From positions 1-59,314 of the forward strand of contig JADHWM010000003.1 of NCBI GenBank assembly GCA_016783485.1: a stretch of DNA of 59,314 nt, written 5' to 3'. Source of the stretch: Candidatus Bathyarchaeota archaeon (GTDB lineage: Archaea > Thermoproteota > Bathyarchaeia > TCS64). This document shows, piece by piece, positions 31,674-40,182 of this stretch. Both the position numbers and the translations under genes were made by a program. The notes under the pieces were generated by a model. It was not told where the DNA came from. It saw nothing but the letters and a program-made list of their open reading frames with translations, and did no database searches. Within the stretch, counting starts at the first letter, position 1. Each line of letters begins with the position of its first letter.

Positions 31674-32486
31674 ATGAGGCCCCAACCCATCTACACCCCG
31701 AAGGGGGACGCGCAGATGCGGGTGGCCTGCTTCGTCTCAGGCTCGGGGACCAACGCGAGGCGGATCATCGAGAGGTCCCTCGAAGAGGACTCCCGCTACG
31801 AGGTCTCCCTGATCTTCACGGACGTCCGGGACGACGTCCTCCGGAAGAGCGGGGAGAAACGGTGCAGGGCCAAGGACATCGCAGACGAGTATGGCATATC
31901 CTACGTGTGTGAGGACATCCGGGACTTTTACAGAGAACGGGGGGTGAAGAGGACCGACCTCAGCCTCCGCCCCGAGTTCGACCGCCTCGTCGTCGAGAAG
32001 TTGGCCCCCCACGGGGTCGATCTCGTCGCCCTCGCGGGCTACATGAGCATCACCACGCGTCCCCTCCTCGACGCCTACCAGGGGAAGATGGTTAACGTGC
32101 ATCCCGCGGACCTCTCCATCATGGAGGGGAACGAGCGGAAGTACGTCGGGATCCACGTGGTGAGGGACGCCATCCTCGCCGGGGAACGCGCGCTCAGGGC
32201 CAGCACCCATGTGGTCCGGGAGAAGGTGGACCACGGGGAGGTCCTCGTCGTCTCCGAGCCCGTTCCCGTCAGTCTACCGGAGGGCGTCGTCCTGGACGAG
32301 CTAGCTCAGGATAAGAAGCTCCTCGGGGCTATCGTCGATGAGCACCAGGAACGGCTGAAGAAACGGGGGGACTGGGTGATCTTTCCATTGACGATCCAGA
32401 TGATAGCTGAGGGAAGATTCGCCCTCGACGGAGCCGGAGGCGTATGCGTCGATGGGGCTCCCGCTCCCGGGGGATACAGGCTCTAG
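31674..32486 (+). CDS. PurN-like formyltransferase family protein
   Basis: 270 residues, against about 190-200 for PurN. VACFVSGSGTNARRIIE matches the glycine-rich start of the fold, VALAGYMSITTRPLLDAYQGKMVNVHPADLS carries the Asn-x-His pair, and ASTHVVREKVDHGEVL supplies the catalytic Asp. The residues after the His are ADLS rather than the usual SLLP. The 60-residue C-terminal extension (WVIFPLTIQMIAEGRFALDG) is a normal PurN-like helix plus an unusual Gly-rich tail. It may be GAR transformylase or a formyltransferase on another amine. Confidence 0.72.
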   Translation: MRPQPIYTPKGDAQMRVACFVSGSGTNARRIIERSLEEDSRYEVSLIFTDVRDDVLRKSGEKRCRAKDIADEYGISYVCEDIRDFYRERGVKRTDLSLRPEFDRLVVEKLAPHGVDLVALAGYMSITTRPLLDAYQGKMVNVHPADLSIMEGNERKYVGIHVVRDAILAGERALRASTHVVREKVDHGEVLVVSEPVPVSLPEGVVLDELAQDKKLLGAIVDEHQERLKKRGDWVIFPLTIQMIAEGRFALDGAGGVCVDGAPAPGGYRL

Positions 32487-32572
32487 GGCTACGGGAGGGC
32501 TTTCCCGATCTTCTCGGCTATTCCGGGGGTAGCTCTCAGACAGCCTGAAATAAAGTATCAGTTGATAGGATT

Positions 32573-33670
32573 ATGAGAGCTTGGGTTGTGAATCCTGTGA
32601 GCGGATCCTATTATCCAACGAGTTGGGATGACTGGGAGACCCGGCGCCCCGAGGAGCTGGGCCTGGACTCGGCGATGGTGGATGAGGCGATCCACTACGC
32701 CTCGGATCACGAGACACCTTTCGCCAGGGATCTGGCGAGACGCATCGCGACCTCCGTGGCGGGGAAGAAGTGCGACGACGGGGAGGTCCTGGGGCCGACG
32801 AGGCCGCGGGGCGGAGTCAACGGCCTCGTGCTGAAGGACGGTTACATCGTGGCCGAGTGGGGGGAGACTAGGCGTGTGGACATGACTTTCAGCGTATCCA
32901 AGAGCTACCTCTCCACGTGCGCGGGCCTTGCCCTGGATGACGGCCTCATCAGGGATGTTCATGACCCTGTGGGGCTCTACGTGAAGGAGGGGCACTTCGA
33001 CTCCCCTCACAACTCCAAGATCACATGGCATCACCTCCTCCAGCAGACCAACGAGTGGGACGGCACCCTCTGGGACAAGCACTACTCGGCTGGGAACACC
33101 GACGACGTCCTCCTCGAGCCCAAGGAGCCCGGCACCTACTACGAGTACAACGACGTCCGGGTCAACCTGACCGCCCTCTCCCTCCTCAATGTCTGGAGGA
33201 GGCCCCTCCCCCGTGTGTTGAAGGAGCGGGTCATGGATCCCATAGGGGCATCCTCGACGTGGAGGTGGCATGGTTACAGGAACTCTTGGGTCGTCATGGA
33301 CGGCCTCAGGGTGCAGTCGGTGAGCGGAGGAGGCCACTGGGGCGGAGGGATGCACATCTGCTCCAGGGACCAGGCCCTCTTCGGGCTCCTCTTCCTCCGC
33401 AGAGGCAGGTGGCTGGACCGGCAGCTCATCTCCGAGAGATGGATCGATATGGCCACCGCTCCTGGTGATGTGAACCCCGTTTATGGGTACATGTGGTGGA
33501 TGAACCACGAGCGCTGGCCCAGCGGCCCCGAGTCGGCGTTCAGCGCCATCGGCGCCGGGGGCAACTACGTTTGGTGCGACCCGGAACACGACCTGGTGAT
33601 CGTGACCAGGTGGATAGACCCCCCGGAGATCGATGGGGTCGTCGAGCGTGTGCTCTCCGGGTTGAAGTAG
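32573..33670 (+). CDS. Serine beta-lactamase-like hydrolase (class C / esterase)
   Basis: 365 residues. MTFSVSKSYLSTCAGLALDDGLI contains the SxxK nucleophile motif (S-V-S-K), YYEYNDVRVNLTALSLL contains the YxN motif (Y-N-D variant), and SGGGHWGGGMHI lies near the expected third motif region. Members are esterases, D-amino-acid peptidases or beta-lactamases. No signal peptide is seen, so it is probably cytoplasmic. The neighbouring amino acid and DapA-like genes are on the other strand. Confidence 0.8.
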   Translation: MRAWVVNPVSGSYYPTSWDDWETRRPEELGLDSAMVDEAIHYASDHETPFARDLARRIATSVAGKKCDDGEVLGPTRPRGGVNGLVLKDGYIVAEWGETRRVDMTFSVSKSYLSTCAGLALDDGLIRDVHDPVGLYVKEGHFDSPHNSKITWHHLLQQTNEWDGTLWDKHYSAGNTDDVLLEPKEPGTYYEYNDVRVNLTALSLLNVWRRPLPRVLKERVMDPIGASSTWRWHGYRNSWVVMDGLRVQSVSGGGHWGGGMHICSRDQALFGLLFLRRGRWLDRQLISERWIDMATAPGDVNPVYGYMWWMNHERWPSGPESAFSAIGAGGNYVWCDPEHDLVIVTRWIDPPEIDGVVERVLSGLK

Positions 33671-33673
33671 GGG

Positions 33674-34612
33674 TCACTGGCGGGAGAAGAACTCCATCTG
33701 GTAGGAGTCCTCGTCGAGGACCCCGAGCCTCTTCATGGTGACCCTCAGGGTGGCCGTGTTCTCCTTGCTGAACTCCTGGAGGGGCTTCCGGGGCTTCCCC
33801 ACGTTCGCCCCCACCATGTTCAGGGCGGCCTTGAGGGGCACGGGGTTCGTCTCGGCGTACATCATCCGCATCAGCGGGAAGTAGGTGAAGAATGTCTCCC
33901 GGGACTTCACAACGTCTTCAAAGTTCTCCCAGGGCTTCGAGATGACCGCGAGCTCCCGGGGGGCGATGGAGCCCGTCACGTTGCTGGTGCCCTTCCCCCC
34001 TGATGCGAGCACCGGGAAGATGAGGGCGTACGTGGGGCAGTCGCAGCAGAGAACGTTGAGCCTGCCCCGGGTGAGCTCCACGACCCTGAGGACCCCGTAG
34101 GGGTTGGGCCCCGCCTCCTTGAGGGCCACGATGTTCTCCAGATGAGCAAGACGGGCCACGGTCTCCGCCTCCACGTTCACCCCCGTCCTAGAGGGGTTGT
34201 TGTAGATCACCAAGGGTAGGTCCACCGCCTCGGCGACGTCCTTGAAGTACCTGTAGAGGGCGTCCTGGCTCGGCCTGATGTAGCCTGGTTGGACGATGAG
34301 CCCCCCGTCTGCTCCGGCGTCCTTGGCGTACCGGGCGTTCTCGATAGTCTGCTTGGTGGTGGACGCCGAGACCCCGACTAGGGCGGGGACCCTGCCCTTC
34401 GCCGCGGCGAGGGATTCGTCGATGATCTTGGTCCTCTCGTCTGGGCTCAGGAGGGTCGCCTCGCTGGTGGAGCCGAGGAGGAGTATCCCGTCGCTCCCGT
34501 TCTCCACCTGGAAGTCGACGAGGCTCCGTAGGATGTCGTAGTCTACCTCGTCGTCATCGTTGAAGGGGGTGACCAGGGCGGGCCAGGATCCCGCGACGTC
34601 GAGCTTCTTCAT
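33674..34612 (-). CDS. DapA/NAL-family class I aldolase
   Basis: 312 residues. GSWPALVTPFNDDDEVDYDILRSLVDFQVENGSDGILLLGSTSEATLLS is the typical start with the Thr-rich loop G-S-T-S-E; PLVIYNNPSRTGVNV carries the Tyr and IVALKEAG the Schiff-base lysine. The family includes dihydrodipicolinate synthase, N-acetylneuraminate lyase and 2-keto-3-deoxygluconate aldolase. The lysine pathway is not otherwise represented here, so a sugar-acid aldolase is equally likely. Confidence 0.88.
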   Translation of the reverse strand: MKKLDVAGSWPALVTPFNDDDEVDYDILRSLVDFQVENGSDGILLLGSTSEATLLSPDERTKIIDESLAAAKGRVPALVGVSASTTKQTIENARYAKDAGADGGLIVQPGYIRPSQDALYRYFKDVAEAVDLPLVIYNNPSRTGVNVEAETVARLAHLENIVALKEAGPNPYGVLRVVELTRGRLNVLCCDCPTYALIFPVLASGGKGTSNVTGSIAPRELAVISKPWENFEDVVKSRETFFTYFPLMRMMYAETNPVPLKAALNMVGANVGKPRKPLQEFSKENTATLRVTMKRLGVLDEDSYQMEFFSRQ

Positions 34613-34638
34613 ACCGGTCTATTGGGTGCCCGGATGGA

Positions 34639-35541
34639 TTAGGATTTTCCTTTCAGGAAGCCTGGCTCGAGGTAGGCTGGATCGGGATATTTGTAGAAGC
34701 CCTTCCCGGTCTTGACTCCCAGCTCCCCCCGCTCGATCATCTCCAGGAGCATTTTGGGCGGGGCATCCCTATCCGCCCCGGACTCCTCGTAGTAGACCAT
34801 CTCGATGTCCCGGATCACGTCGAGGCCCACGCGGTCCATCATCCCGAAGGGGCCGTAGGGGGTCTCGTAGAGGGTCATCCAGGCCCTGTCCACGTCCTGG
34901 AAGCTTGCGACGCCCTGGTCCACGAGGTGGAGGCACTCCCGCTTGATGGCCCTCCAGACCCTGTTGAAGATGAACCCGGTGCTCTTCCTGAGGACCATGA
35001 GGGGTGTGATCCCGATGGAGACCATGAACTCCCGCACCCTCTCCAGGGTTTCGTCGCTGGTCCCCGTCCCCCGCATCAGCTCCACGATGCTCCTCCTCCA
35101 CGGCGTATTGTAGAAGTGGGTGTTGAGCACCCTGTCTAGGCGCCGGGTGGCGTCCTCTATCTTGGAGATGCGGATGGATGAGCTGTTCGTCGCGAGGATG
35201 GTGGCGTCGTCGCAGACGCTGTCGAGCTGGGCGAAGACCTCCCGCTTGAGATCAAGGCGCTCTGGGACAGCCTCTATGACGAGGTCGACTCCATCGACGG
35301 CCTCGGCCAAGTCGTCGTGAAAGGAGACTTGGCTCAGGGTGGCCTCGACTTCTTCGGGTGTGATTTTTTCCTCGCTCGTCCAGGTTTTGAGCTCGTGCCG
35401 GATGTGTTCGGAGGCTCTCTCCAGGGCTTCCTCGGATATGTCGAATAGCCTCACGGGGATCCCGTGGCTTGCGCACTGGAGGCTTATCTGCCATCCCAGG
35501 AAGCCGGCCCCGCAGAGGCACACGCTCTCGATGGGCTCCAT
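34639..35541 (-). CDS. 3-hydroxyacyl-CoA dehydrogenase
   Basis: 300 residues. The NAD-binding VCLCGAGFLGWQISLQCASHGIPVRLFDIS, the conserved NSSSIRISKI, HFYNTPWRRSIVELMRGTGTS with the catalytic His (replacing the usual HFFNP) and the C-terminal KTGKGFYKYP place it in the family that oxidises 3-hydroxyacyl-CoA or similar hydroxy acids. CGAGFLG replaces the usual GAGxMG. It is 26 bases upstream of the DapA-like gene on the same strand, so the two may share a hydroxy-acid pathway. Confidence 0.88.
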   Translation of the reverse strand: MEPIESVCLCGAGFLGWQISLQCASHGIPVRLFDISEEALERASEHIRHELKTWTSEEKITPEEVEATLSQVSFHDDLAEAVDGVDLVIEAVPERLDLKREVFAQLDSVCDDATILATNSSSIRISKIEDATRRLDRVLNTHFYNTPWRRSIVELMRGTGTSDETLERVREFMVSIGITPLMVLRKSTGFIFNRVWRAIKRECLHLVDQGVASFQDVDRAWMTLYETPYGPFGMMDRVGLDVIRDIEMVYYEESGADRDAPPKMLLEMIERGELGVKTGKGFYKYPDPAYLEPGFLKGKS

Positions 35542-35602
35542 GGGACAACCTACGTCTCCCTATTGTTTATGTCTTGAGAGATGGTGAGCCCTGGATAGGT
35601 GA

Positions 35603-35625
35603 AATAAAAAAAGGAAAATAAAATT
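35603..35625 (-). terminator. T-rich terminator after the decaheme cytochrome gene
   Basis: Minus-strand sequence ATTTTATTTTCCTTTTTTTATTT begins about 20 bases after the stop codon at 35644. Confidence 0.5.
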
Positions 35626-35657
35626 TACGGAAAGTTTGTAGATTTACGGAAAGTTTG
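35623..35657. repeat. 16-base tandem duplication at the end of the cytochrome gene
   Basis: ATTTACGGAAAGTTTG occurs at 35623-35638 and 35642-35657, three bases apart. The second copy encodes the last codons (Ala-Asn-Phe-Pro-stop) on the minus strand. Confidence 0.8.
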
Positions 35658-38085
35658 CCATAATGTCGTCGATTGCTGTACCGAGAGTTGCGGAATAGTC
35701 GCTCCCACCCTCGATAAGGTATCCGCCCATGTTTGTGTGCTGGTTGAAGGCTGCTAGTCCATTGGCGTCATCTGCTGTGATCAGTTTAGCTCTGTGGCAT
35801 CCGCCACATGCTCTCGCAGCAGGACCGGTGATATATACCGGCAAGTCGCCGATGTTTCTGTCTTCAACTGAATCAGTGCCAGACAAAGCGCCAGGTAGCG
35901 ACTTTGACTGATCCGGCACCTCGTATGTGCCTTCAATGTGGCATGACTCGCAGTTTGTAATTCCATGTGTGGGATACGGGAATCCGATGTGATGCTCATA
36001 GTGCAAGGCTTCGACTTCATCCTCGAAATCGATGTCGCCGATATCGAACGCCTGCATCGAGTGTATGGCATGGACGTAGGAGTCGATGGATCTCGACTGG
36101 AGTTCCAGGTGAGAGCCGCCGCTCAACGTTACGTGGCACAGCCTGCAGACAACGATACTCCCGCCTCTATCCGGCGAGTGGTAGTTCGTTGCTAGCGCGT
36201 CATGGCAGTTTTCACATTTCTCAACGTCCACGATGGGGCTGAAGTAGTCATCATCGAAGTCATTAGCAGTTAAGTCAAAGGTTCGGGAAGGAGCGTCGAG
36301 TGAAACCTCTTCGTCCTCCGCATCATACAGCATCGGTATTATTCCGATTTCCAGTCTCTTTATAGTACCATCAGCGATCAGGTCAGCCCATTCTGTCAAG
36401 TCATGCGTAACCGTCCATGCACCTGCGGCTTCCGATATGGTCTCGAAGTAGGCATGTTCGGTGCCAACTTCATATGCCCCTTTGGGTAAGTCACCGTCAG
36501 AGCGCGAAATTACACCATTGCCACTGCTGTCATAACGGTCGTGTCCATTGACGATGAAGTCTTTTGTGTCGTAGCCATAGAGGCCTATCAACACCTCTGG
36601 CACGATATCCGCTGAATCAAGCCCCCCGGCAGTTCCGGATGCACTGAGTTCAATGGTAAGTTCGTTGCCCGTTATAGATGCATCATCGATTGTGACGACT
36701 ATGGCGTCAGAGTACTTCAGACCCTCCTCGGCGTAGATCATCGTGTCATAACCGGGGTGAATGTCTTCGAAGTCCCCGAAAGCGCTTCCATCACTATGGC
36801 AGGCTGCACAATCTACAGTCTCTAAGACCATTTCGCCATGAATTGCTGCGGGCAGTAAGGTTGCTAATCCCGTCTCGGCAGTACCATACTCTTCGGAGCC
36901 AGTCACTGGGTGACAGCTCTTGCAAGTAGGCCCATTAAAGTTATCTTCCGTCAATATGACGTCAAGTTTGCCTTCGTGGCAGACTATACAGTTTGACATT
37001 GACTGAGGATATGGGAACTCCATGGCGTGAGACATGTGCACGTCGTTCATTAGTGTCGGTGCGTATTCTAACGAGGCTAGCTGCTCAGCTGTAAAGATAG
37101 ATGTGTCCTCGTCCGAACCATACCATTCAATCGCCTTTACAGGATCATCGACCAAAAGCTGCCATTCGTAGTGACCGCCTTCAGTGTTCTCCATGTGGCA
37201 GGCTTTGCACATGATGAAATCAGTTGTGGGATCATCGTTAACCTGGGTGACATAGTAGCCGTGCTTTAGGAATGGTACCGAGTGGCATTTCTCACAGCCA
37301 TCAACGTTGGCTGCAGAAACTTCATCAATGCCGTCTCCAGTTTCAAGCAGGCCTCCGATTGGATATTTGGCTTGCTGGACGCGAGAATTAGGCAATCTGG
37401 CGACGCCTCCATCATAACCGTATACCATGATGGCGCCATCCATATCGTCTAAACTGCTAGCTAACCTGGAGTCGTCACTGGTCAGGGTACTCGTGACCAC
37501 ACCAGTGGTGCTGTCAAAGGTCATATCCCCAGTCAGGGCCATTCTATCATCAGCCGGCTCGTACTGGAAAGCGGTCCCTGTCCACGGCACAAAGTACATG
37601 CGCACTCTGTCTGCGTCGGCGGGATCAAAAGGTTCACCATTCATTTCCATTACGAAAGTTATGACGTGCGTGCTTGGAGCTACATATTCGTAAGCCAAGT
37701 CTTCAACGGTAATTACGCCAACCTGATTCAATTCATCATAGGCGTCCTGGTGATCTGCACCAGCGGTTTCATGACAAACGACACAGGATTCTGGTTGGGC
37801 AGTAGGTGTATATGAGACTCCTGGGGGTCCAGCTGGACCAGTAGCACCGGTTGCACCCGCGGCGCCAGCGGCACCCGCGGCACCATCAGCACCATCGGCA
37901 CCCGCGGGACCAACAGGTCCTTGGGGCCCCGGACTAAGTACTCCGTATCCGATTGCTAGTATTGCTATTACGATTGCTGCAATTGCTAGTGTTTTGGAAT
38001 CAACATTACTCAATGTAATCGAGACAAAAGGTTCAACTTGAGTATAAATGTCTTGTTTCCGAATCCCATTGGTGAAAGAACCCAT
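35644..38085 (-). CDS. Decaheme c-type cytochrome (OmcA/MtrC-like) with collagen-like stalk
   Basis: 813 residues with ten CxxCH haem motifs (first CVVCH at residue 101, then about 265, 294, 368, 391, 428, 627, 650, 715, 761). A 190-residue beta-rich region without haems lies between motifs 6 and 7, as in the OmcA/MtrC extracellular electron-transfer family. The N-terminus carries one membrane helix (residues 31-50), then 12 Gly-X-Y triplets (53-89, GPQGPVGPAG...GPAGPPG). It would be anchored in the membrane with the haem domain outside. GC content is visibly lower than in neighbouring genes, suggesting acquisition. No ribosome site at the ATG 38085. Confidence 0.9.
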   Translation of the reverse strand: MGSFTNGIRKQDIYTQVEPFVSITLSNVDSKTLAIAAIVIAILAIGYGVLSPGPQGPVGPAGADGADGAAGAAGAAGATGATGPAGPPGVSYTPTAQPESCVVCHETAGADHQDAYDELNQVGVITVEDLAYEYVAPSTHVITFVMEMNGEPFDPADADRVRMYFVPWTGTAFQYEPADDRMALTGDMTFDSTTGVVTSTLTSDDSRLASSLDDMDGAIMVYGYDGGVARLPNSRVQQAKYPIGGLLETGDGIDEVSAANVDGCEKCHSVPFLKHGYYVTQVNDDPTTDFIMCKACHMENTEGGHYEWQLLVDDPVKAIEWYGSDEDTSIFTAEQLASLEYAPTLMNDVHMSHAMEFPYPQSMSNCIVCHEGKLDVILTEDNFNGPTCKSCHPVTGSEEYGTAETGLATLLPAAIHGEMVLETVDCAACHSDGSAFGDFEDIHPGYDTMIYAEEGLKYSDAIVVTIDDASITGNELTIELSASGTAGGLDSADIVPEVLIGLYGYDTKDFIVNGHDRYDSSGNGVISRSDGDLPKGAYEVGTEHAYFETISEAAGAWTVTHDLTEWADLIADGTIKRLEIGIIPMLYDAEDEEVSLDAPSRTFDLTANDFDDDYFSPIVDVEKCENCHDALATNYHSPDRGGSIVVCRLCHVTLSGGSHLELQSRSIDSYVHAIHSMQAFDIGDIDFEDEVEALHYEHHIGFPYPTHGITNCESCHIEGTYEVPDQSKSLPGALSGTDSVEDRNIGDLPVYITGPAARACGGCHRAKLITADDANGLAAFNQHTNMGGYLIEGGSDYSATLGTAIDDIMANFP
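37816..37930 (-). repeat. Collagen-like Gly-X-Y coding repeat
   Basis: Codons for 12 Gly-X-Y triplets plus one glycine, rich in Ala, Pro, Asp and Thr at X and Y. The DNA is itself repetitive (GGCACCCGCGGCACC type units on the plus strand). Confidence 0.85.
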
Positions 38086-38284
38086 TGTTGCTGTTTTCGC
38101 AAGGATTAAGGAATTGTTATGATGTCTATGATAATAATTCGCTCCAAATACGATATATTCTGATTGTTAAATGCCAAGTAATTTTCCTTCAAAGAAAAAA
38201 GAAAAGGCCATCGTATTATAACAAAATGCATCTCTGAGGGCCACTCCAAGTCGACTATAGGCTCTCTCGCGTAATCCTCAGAAT

Positions 38285-38737
38285 CTACGCTGAGATCTTT
38301 GCCACGATCGCCTCGGTCAGTCTCTTCACATCATCGACCCTGAGCTCGAGCAGTCTATCCCTCGTGCCACCCCCGCAGTAGACCGTCTCGAAGCCAACGA
38401 GGGCCTCGTCTACGATGACCTTCATCGGGGTCTTATGGCCTATGGTTGGGGTCCCCCCGGGGGGGTAGCCGCTGATGGCCTCCGTCTCCGAGAAGGGCAT
38501 GAGCCTGACGTTCTTGGTGCCCAGGGCCTTGGCCGCAGCCTTGAGATCGACCCTACTGTCCCCGGGGACGACGAGGAGGGCGTATCCCCCTTCCCGGGTC
38601 TTGGAGACGAGGTTCTTGGTGATCCTGTGGAGGTCGATGCCCGTGGCCTTGGAGGCGTCCGCGGTGTGCACTGTCTCCGATTTCTCGATGAACCTGTGCC
38701 AGATCCCGTTCTCTTCCAGATAGGCCTCGAGATCCGT
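38285..38737 (-). CDS. YbaK/ProX-type aminoacyl-tRNA deacylase-like protein, unusual start
   Basis: Core FIEKSETVHTADASKATGIDLHRITKNLVSK, VVPGDSRVDLKAAAKALGTKNVRL, and GYPPGGTPTIGHKTPMKVIVDEAL match YbaK-family trans-editing proteins, which hydrolyse mischarged aminoacyl-tRNA. The ORF-track GTG (38671) removes the first helix; 22 more in-frame codons (TDLEAYLEENGIWHRFIEKSET) clearly belong to the protein. No ATG, GTG or TTG exists there; the best site is ACG at 38737, eight bases after GGGAGG. Gene starts within five bases of the end of the deiminase gene, so they are coupled. Either ACG is used or one base is changed from ATG. Confidence 0.75.
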   Translation of the reverse strand, partial: TDLEAYLEENGIWHRFIEKSETVHTADASKATGIDLHRITKNLVSKTREGGYALLVVPGDSRVDLKAAAKALGTKNVRLMPFSETEAISGYPPGGTPTIGHKTPMKVIVDEALVGFETVYCGGGTRDRLLELRVDDVKRLTEAIVAKISA

Positions 38738-38741
38738 GGGG

Positions 38742-39665
38742 CTACGCCTCCCTATGGATGGGGGCGGTCATGCAGTGGGGGCCTCCCCCTCCGATGCTGA
38801 GCTGGCTCCCGGGGATCCCGATGACGTCGAAGCCCCGTTCCTCGAGGATCCCCATGATCCTCTCGTTCCACTCGTAGCTGACGCACTTGCCCCCGCCAAG
38901 ACCCACGATGTTGGTCCCGAACATCCGGACCTCGGTGTCGTTGGCGTAGATGAGTTCCAGGCCCTTCCCCGTGAGGTAGTCCTCGAGGAACTGGAGCCTG
39001 ACGCCTTCGCCATCGTAGACGTAGCTGGGGAAGAGGCCGAGGCTGCCCTTATGGAACAGGGCGAGGTCGGGAGACATCACCATGAGGGCGCCGTCGAGGT
39101 GGACCCTGAAGCTGGGCAGGGGCACCGCCACGAACTCCTTCACCGCCTCCCCCAGCATCCTCTCCCTGACCTGCTCGACGCCCACCTCGTTGGAGCGGGT
39201 CCCGTAGCCCATCATCACCGTCTCCTCGTCGAGCCAGACGAAGTCGCCCCCCTCCACGAGACCGGGGGGCGTCACCTTTAGAGCAACTGGAATCCCAAGC
39301 TCCTCCATCGCCTTCTCGGTGAGGAGGGGCTCAGGAAACCGGGGCTGGTAGGTCATCCTGAGGATCATGGCCCCCAGGTTGTTAATGGCGATGACATCCC
39401 GGGTGTAGACGAGGTTGGGGAGCCTAACGGCGATCCGCCTGTGGTCCTCGTCGAGGAGGTCCCCCAAGAGGGCGACCTCGATCCCCTCCCCTTTGAGGGC
39501 ATCGGTGAAGGCGTCGTGCTCCCGCTGGAACTCCTTCCAGTAGACGACGTCCCTGAAGAGGTAGGCGTCCTTGTTTCCGGGCGTGATGAGCTTCAGCTCC
39601 TCTGTGGGGCGGTGCATCAGCACCTTCCTGAGCCTGCCGTACTCGGTCTGAGCGCCAAAATCCAT
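38742..39665 (-). CDS. Arginine deiminase / dimethylargininase-like amidinotransferase-fold enzyme
   Basis: 307 residues. The catalytic residues of the guanidine-modifying superfamily are in place: EGGDFVW (Glu/Asp), SFRVHLDGALM (His) and GGGGPHCMTAPI (nucleophilic Cys near the C-terminus). MDFGAQTEYGRLRKVLMHRP at the start is typical. The enzyme hydrolyses arginine or a methylated arginine to citrulline and ammonia or amine. Its length suits ADI or DDAH-like proteins. The YbaK-like gene follows directly. Confidence 0.85.
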   Translation of the reverse strand: MDFGAQTEYGRLRKVLMHRPTEELKLITPGNKDAYLFRDVVYWKEFQREHDAFTDALKGEGIEVALLGDLLDEDHRRIAVRLPNLVYTRDVIAINNLGAMILRMTYQPRFPEPLLTEKAMEELGIPVALKVTPPGLVEGGDFVWLDEETVMMGYGTRSNEVGVEQVRERMLGEAVKEFVAVPLPSFRVHLDGALMVMSPDLALFHKGSLGLFPSYVYDGEGVRLQFLEDYLTGKGLELIYANDTEVRMFGTNIVGLGGGKCVSYEWNERIMGILEERGFDVIGIPGSQLSIGGGGPHCMTAPIHREA

Positions 39666-40182
39666 TCCTGATCCCTAGGGTTAAGGATGGCGGGTGATTA
39701 AATCGTTTTCCAACAACCTCGACATGAACAAAGGACGCGAGAAACGGCGACGAATCCTCGTCTCAAACTCGTCTTTGTTTCCGCTAATGTATCACTTTAC
39801 GTTCAAGGGGGGCCTCGTCACCGTTACCGGTGAAAAAGCCCGGGGAAAGACTTGAGGCGCCTCCACCGGGGGCTCGGGGGCGACATACTGGGGCTCCACG
39901 ACCCCCTGGGGTTCTATGAGCCCCCAGAAGCTGTCGCGGGTATCGGAGTATATCCCCCTAGTCTCGCCTAGGAATCCCCTGAAGTATAGGGGACCTGCGG
40001 AACCATCGGATCCGCGATGCCGTGAATCGTTTCTCCGTTCCTTTCTTTCGTTCTTCCTTGTCAAAACGCCCACATCCATATTCAAACGAGTGTTTCAATA
40101 GGAAAAGGGATGTATAATATAAAGATATTGCTTGCATGCACAAACCTTTTTATACTTTTTAAATGAGTTTTAACATATTGCA
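39666..40182. other. Intergenic region before the arsenic cluster
   Basis: 517 bases. It holds the promoter of the deiminase gene (AT-rich GATTTAAT near 39700), a perfect inverted repeat CACCG-TTAC-CGGTG (39819-39832), a second hairpin CCCCT-AGGGG near 39975, and near the right end the TATA element TTTTTATAC (40148-40156), 28 bases before the ATG of the ArsR-like gene. A weak ORF on the minus strand is listed separately. Confidence 0.5.
39792..40085 (-). CDS. Doubtful small ORF, proline-rich
   Basis: 97 codons: a basic N-terminal third (RKNERKERRNDSRHRG) then aromatic and Pro-rich sequence (FWGLIEPQGVVEPQYVAPEPPVEAPQVF). No family recognised and no ribosome site is obvious. It crosses the inverted repeat at 39819-39832. 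It may be real, but low confidence is deserved. Confidence 0.22.
   Translation of the reverse strand: MNMDVGVLTRKNERKERRNDSRHRGSDGSAGPLYFRGFLGETRGIYSDTRDSFWGLIEPQGVVEPQYVAPEPPVEAPQVFPRAFSPVTVTRPPLNVK

Noticed and set aside
32558-33589. 343-codon minus-strand ORF
   Set aside because: Antisense of the beta-lactamase-like gene, which has clear catalytic motifs.
37728-37913. 61-codon minus-strand ORF in the collagen-coding region
   Set aside because: It is an out-of-frame reading of the Gly-X-Y repeat codons of the cytochrome gene.
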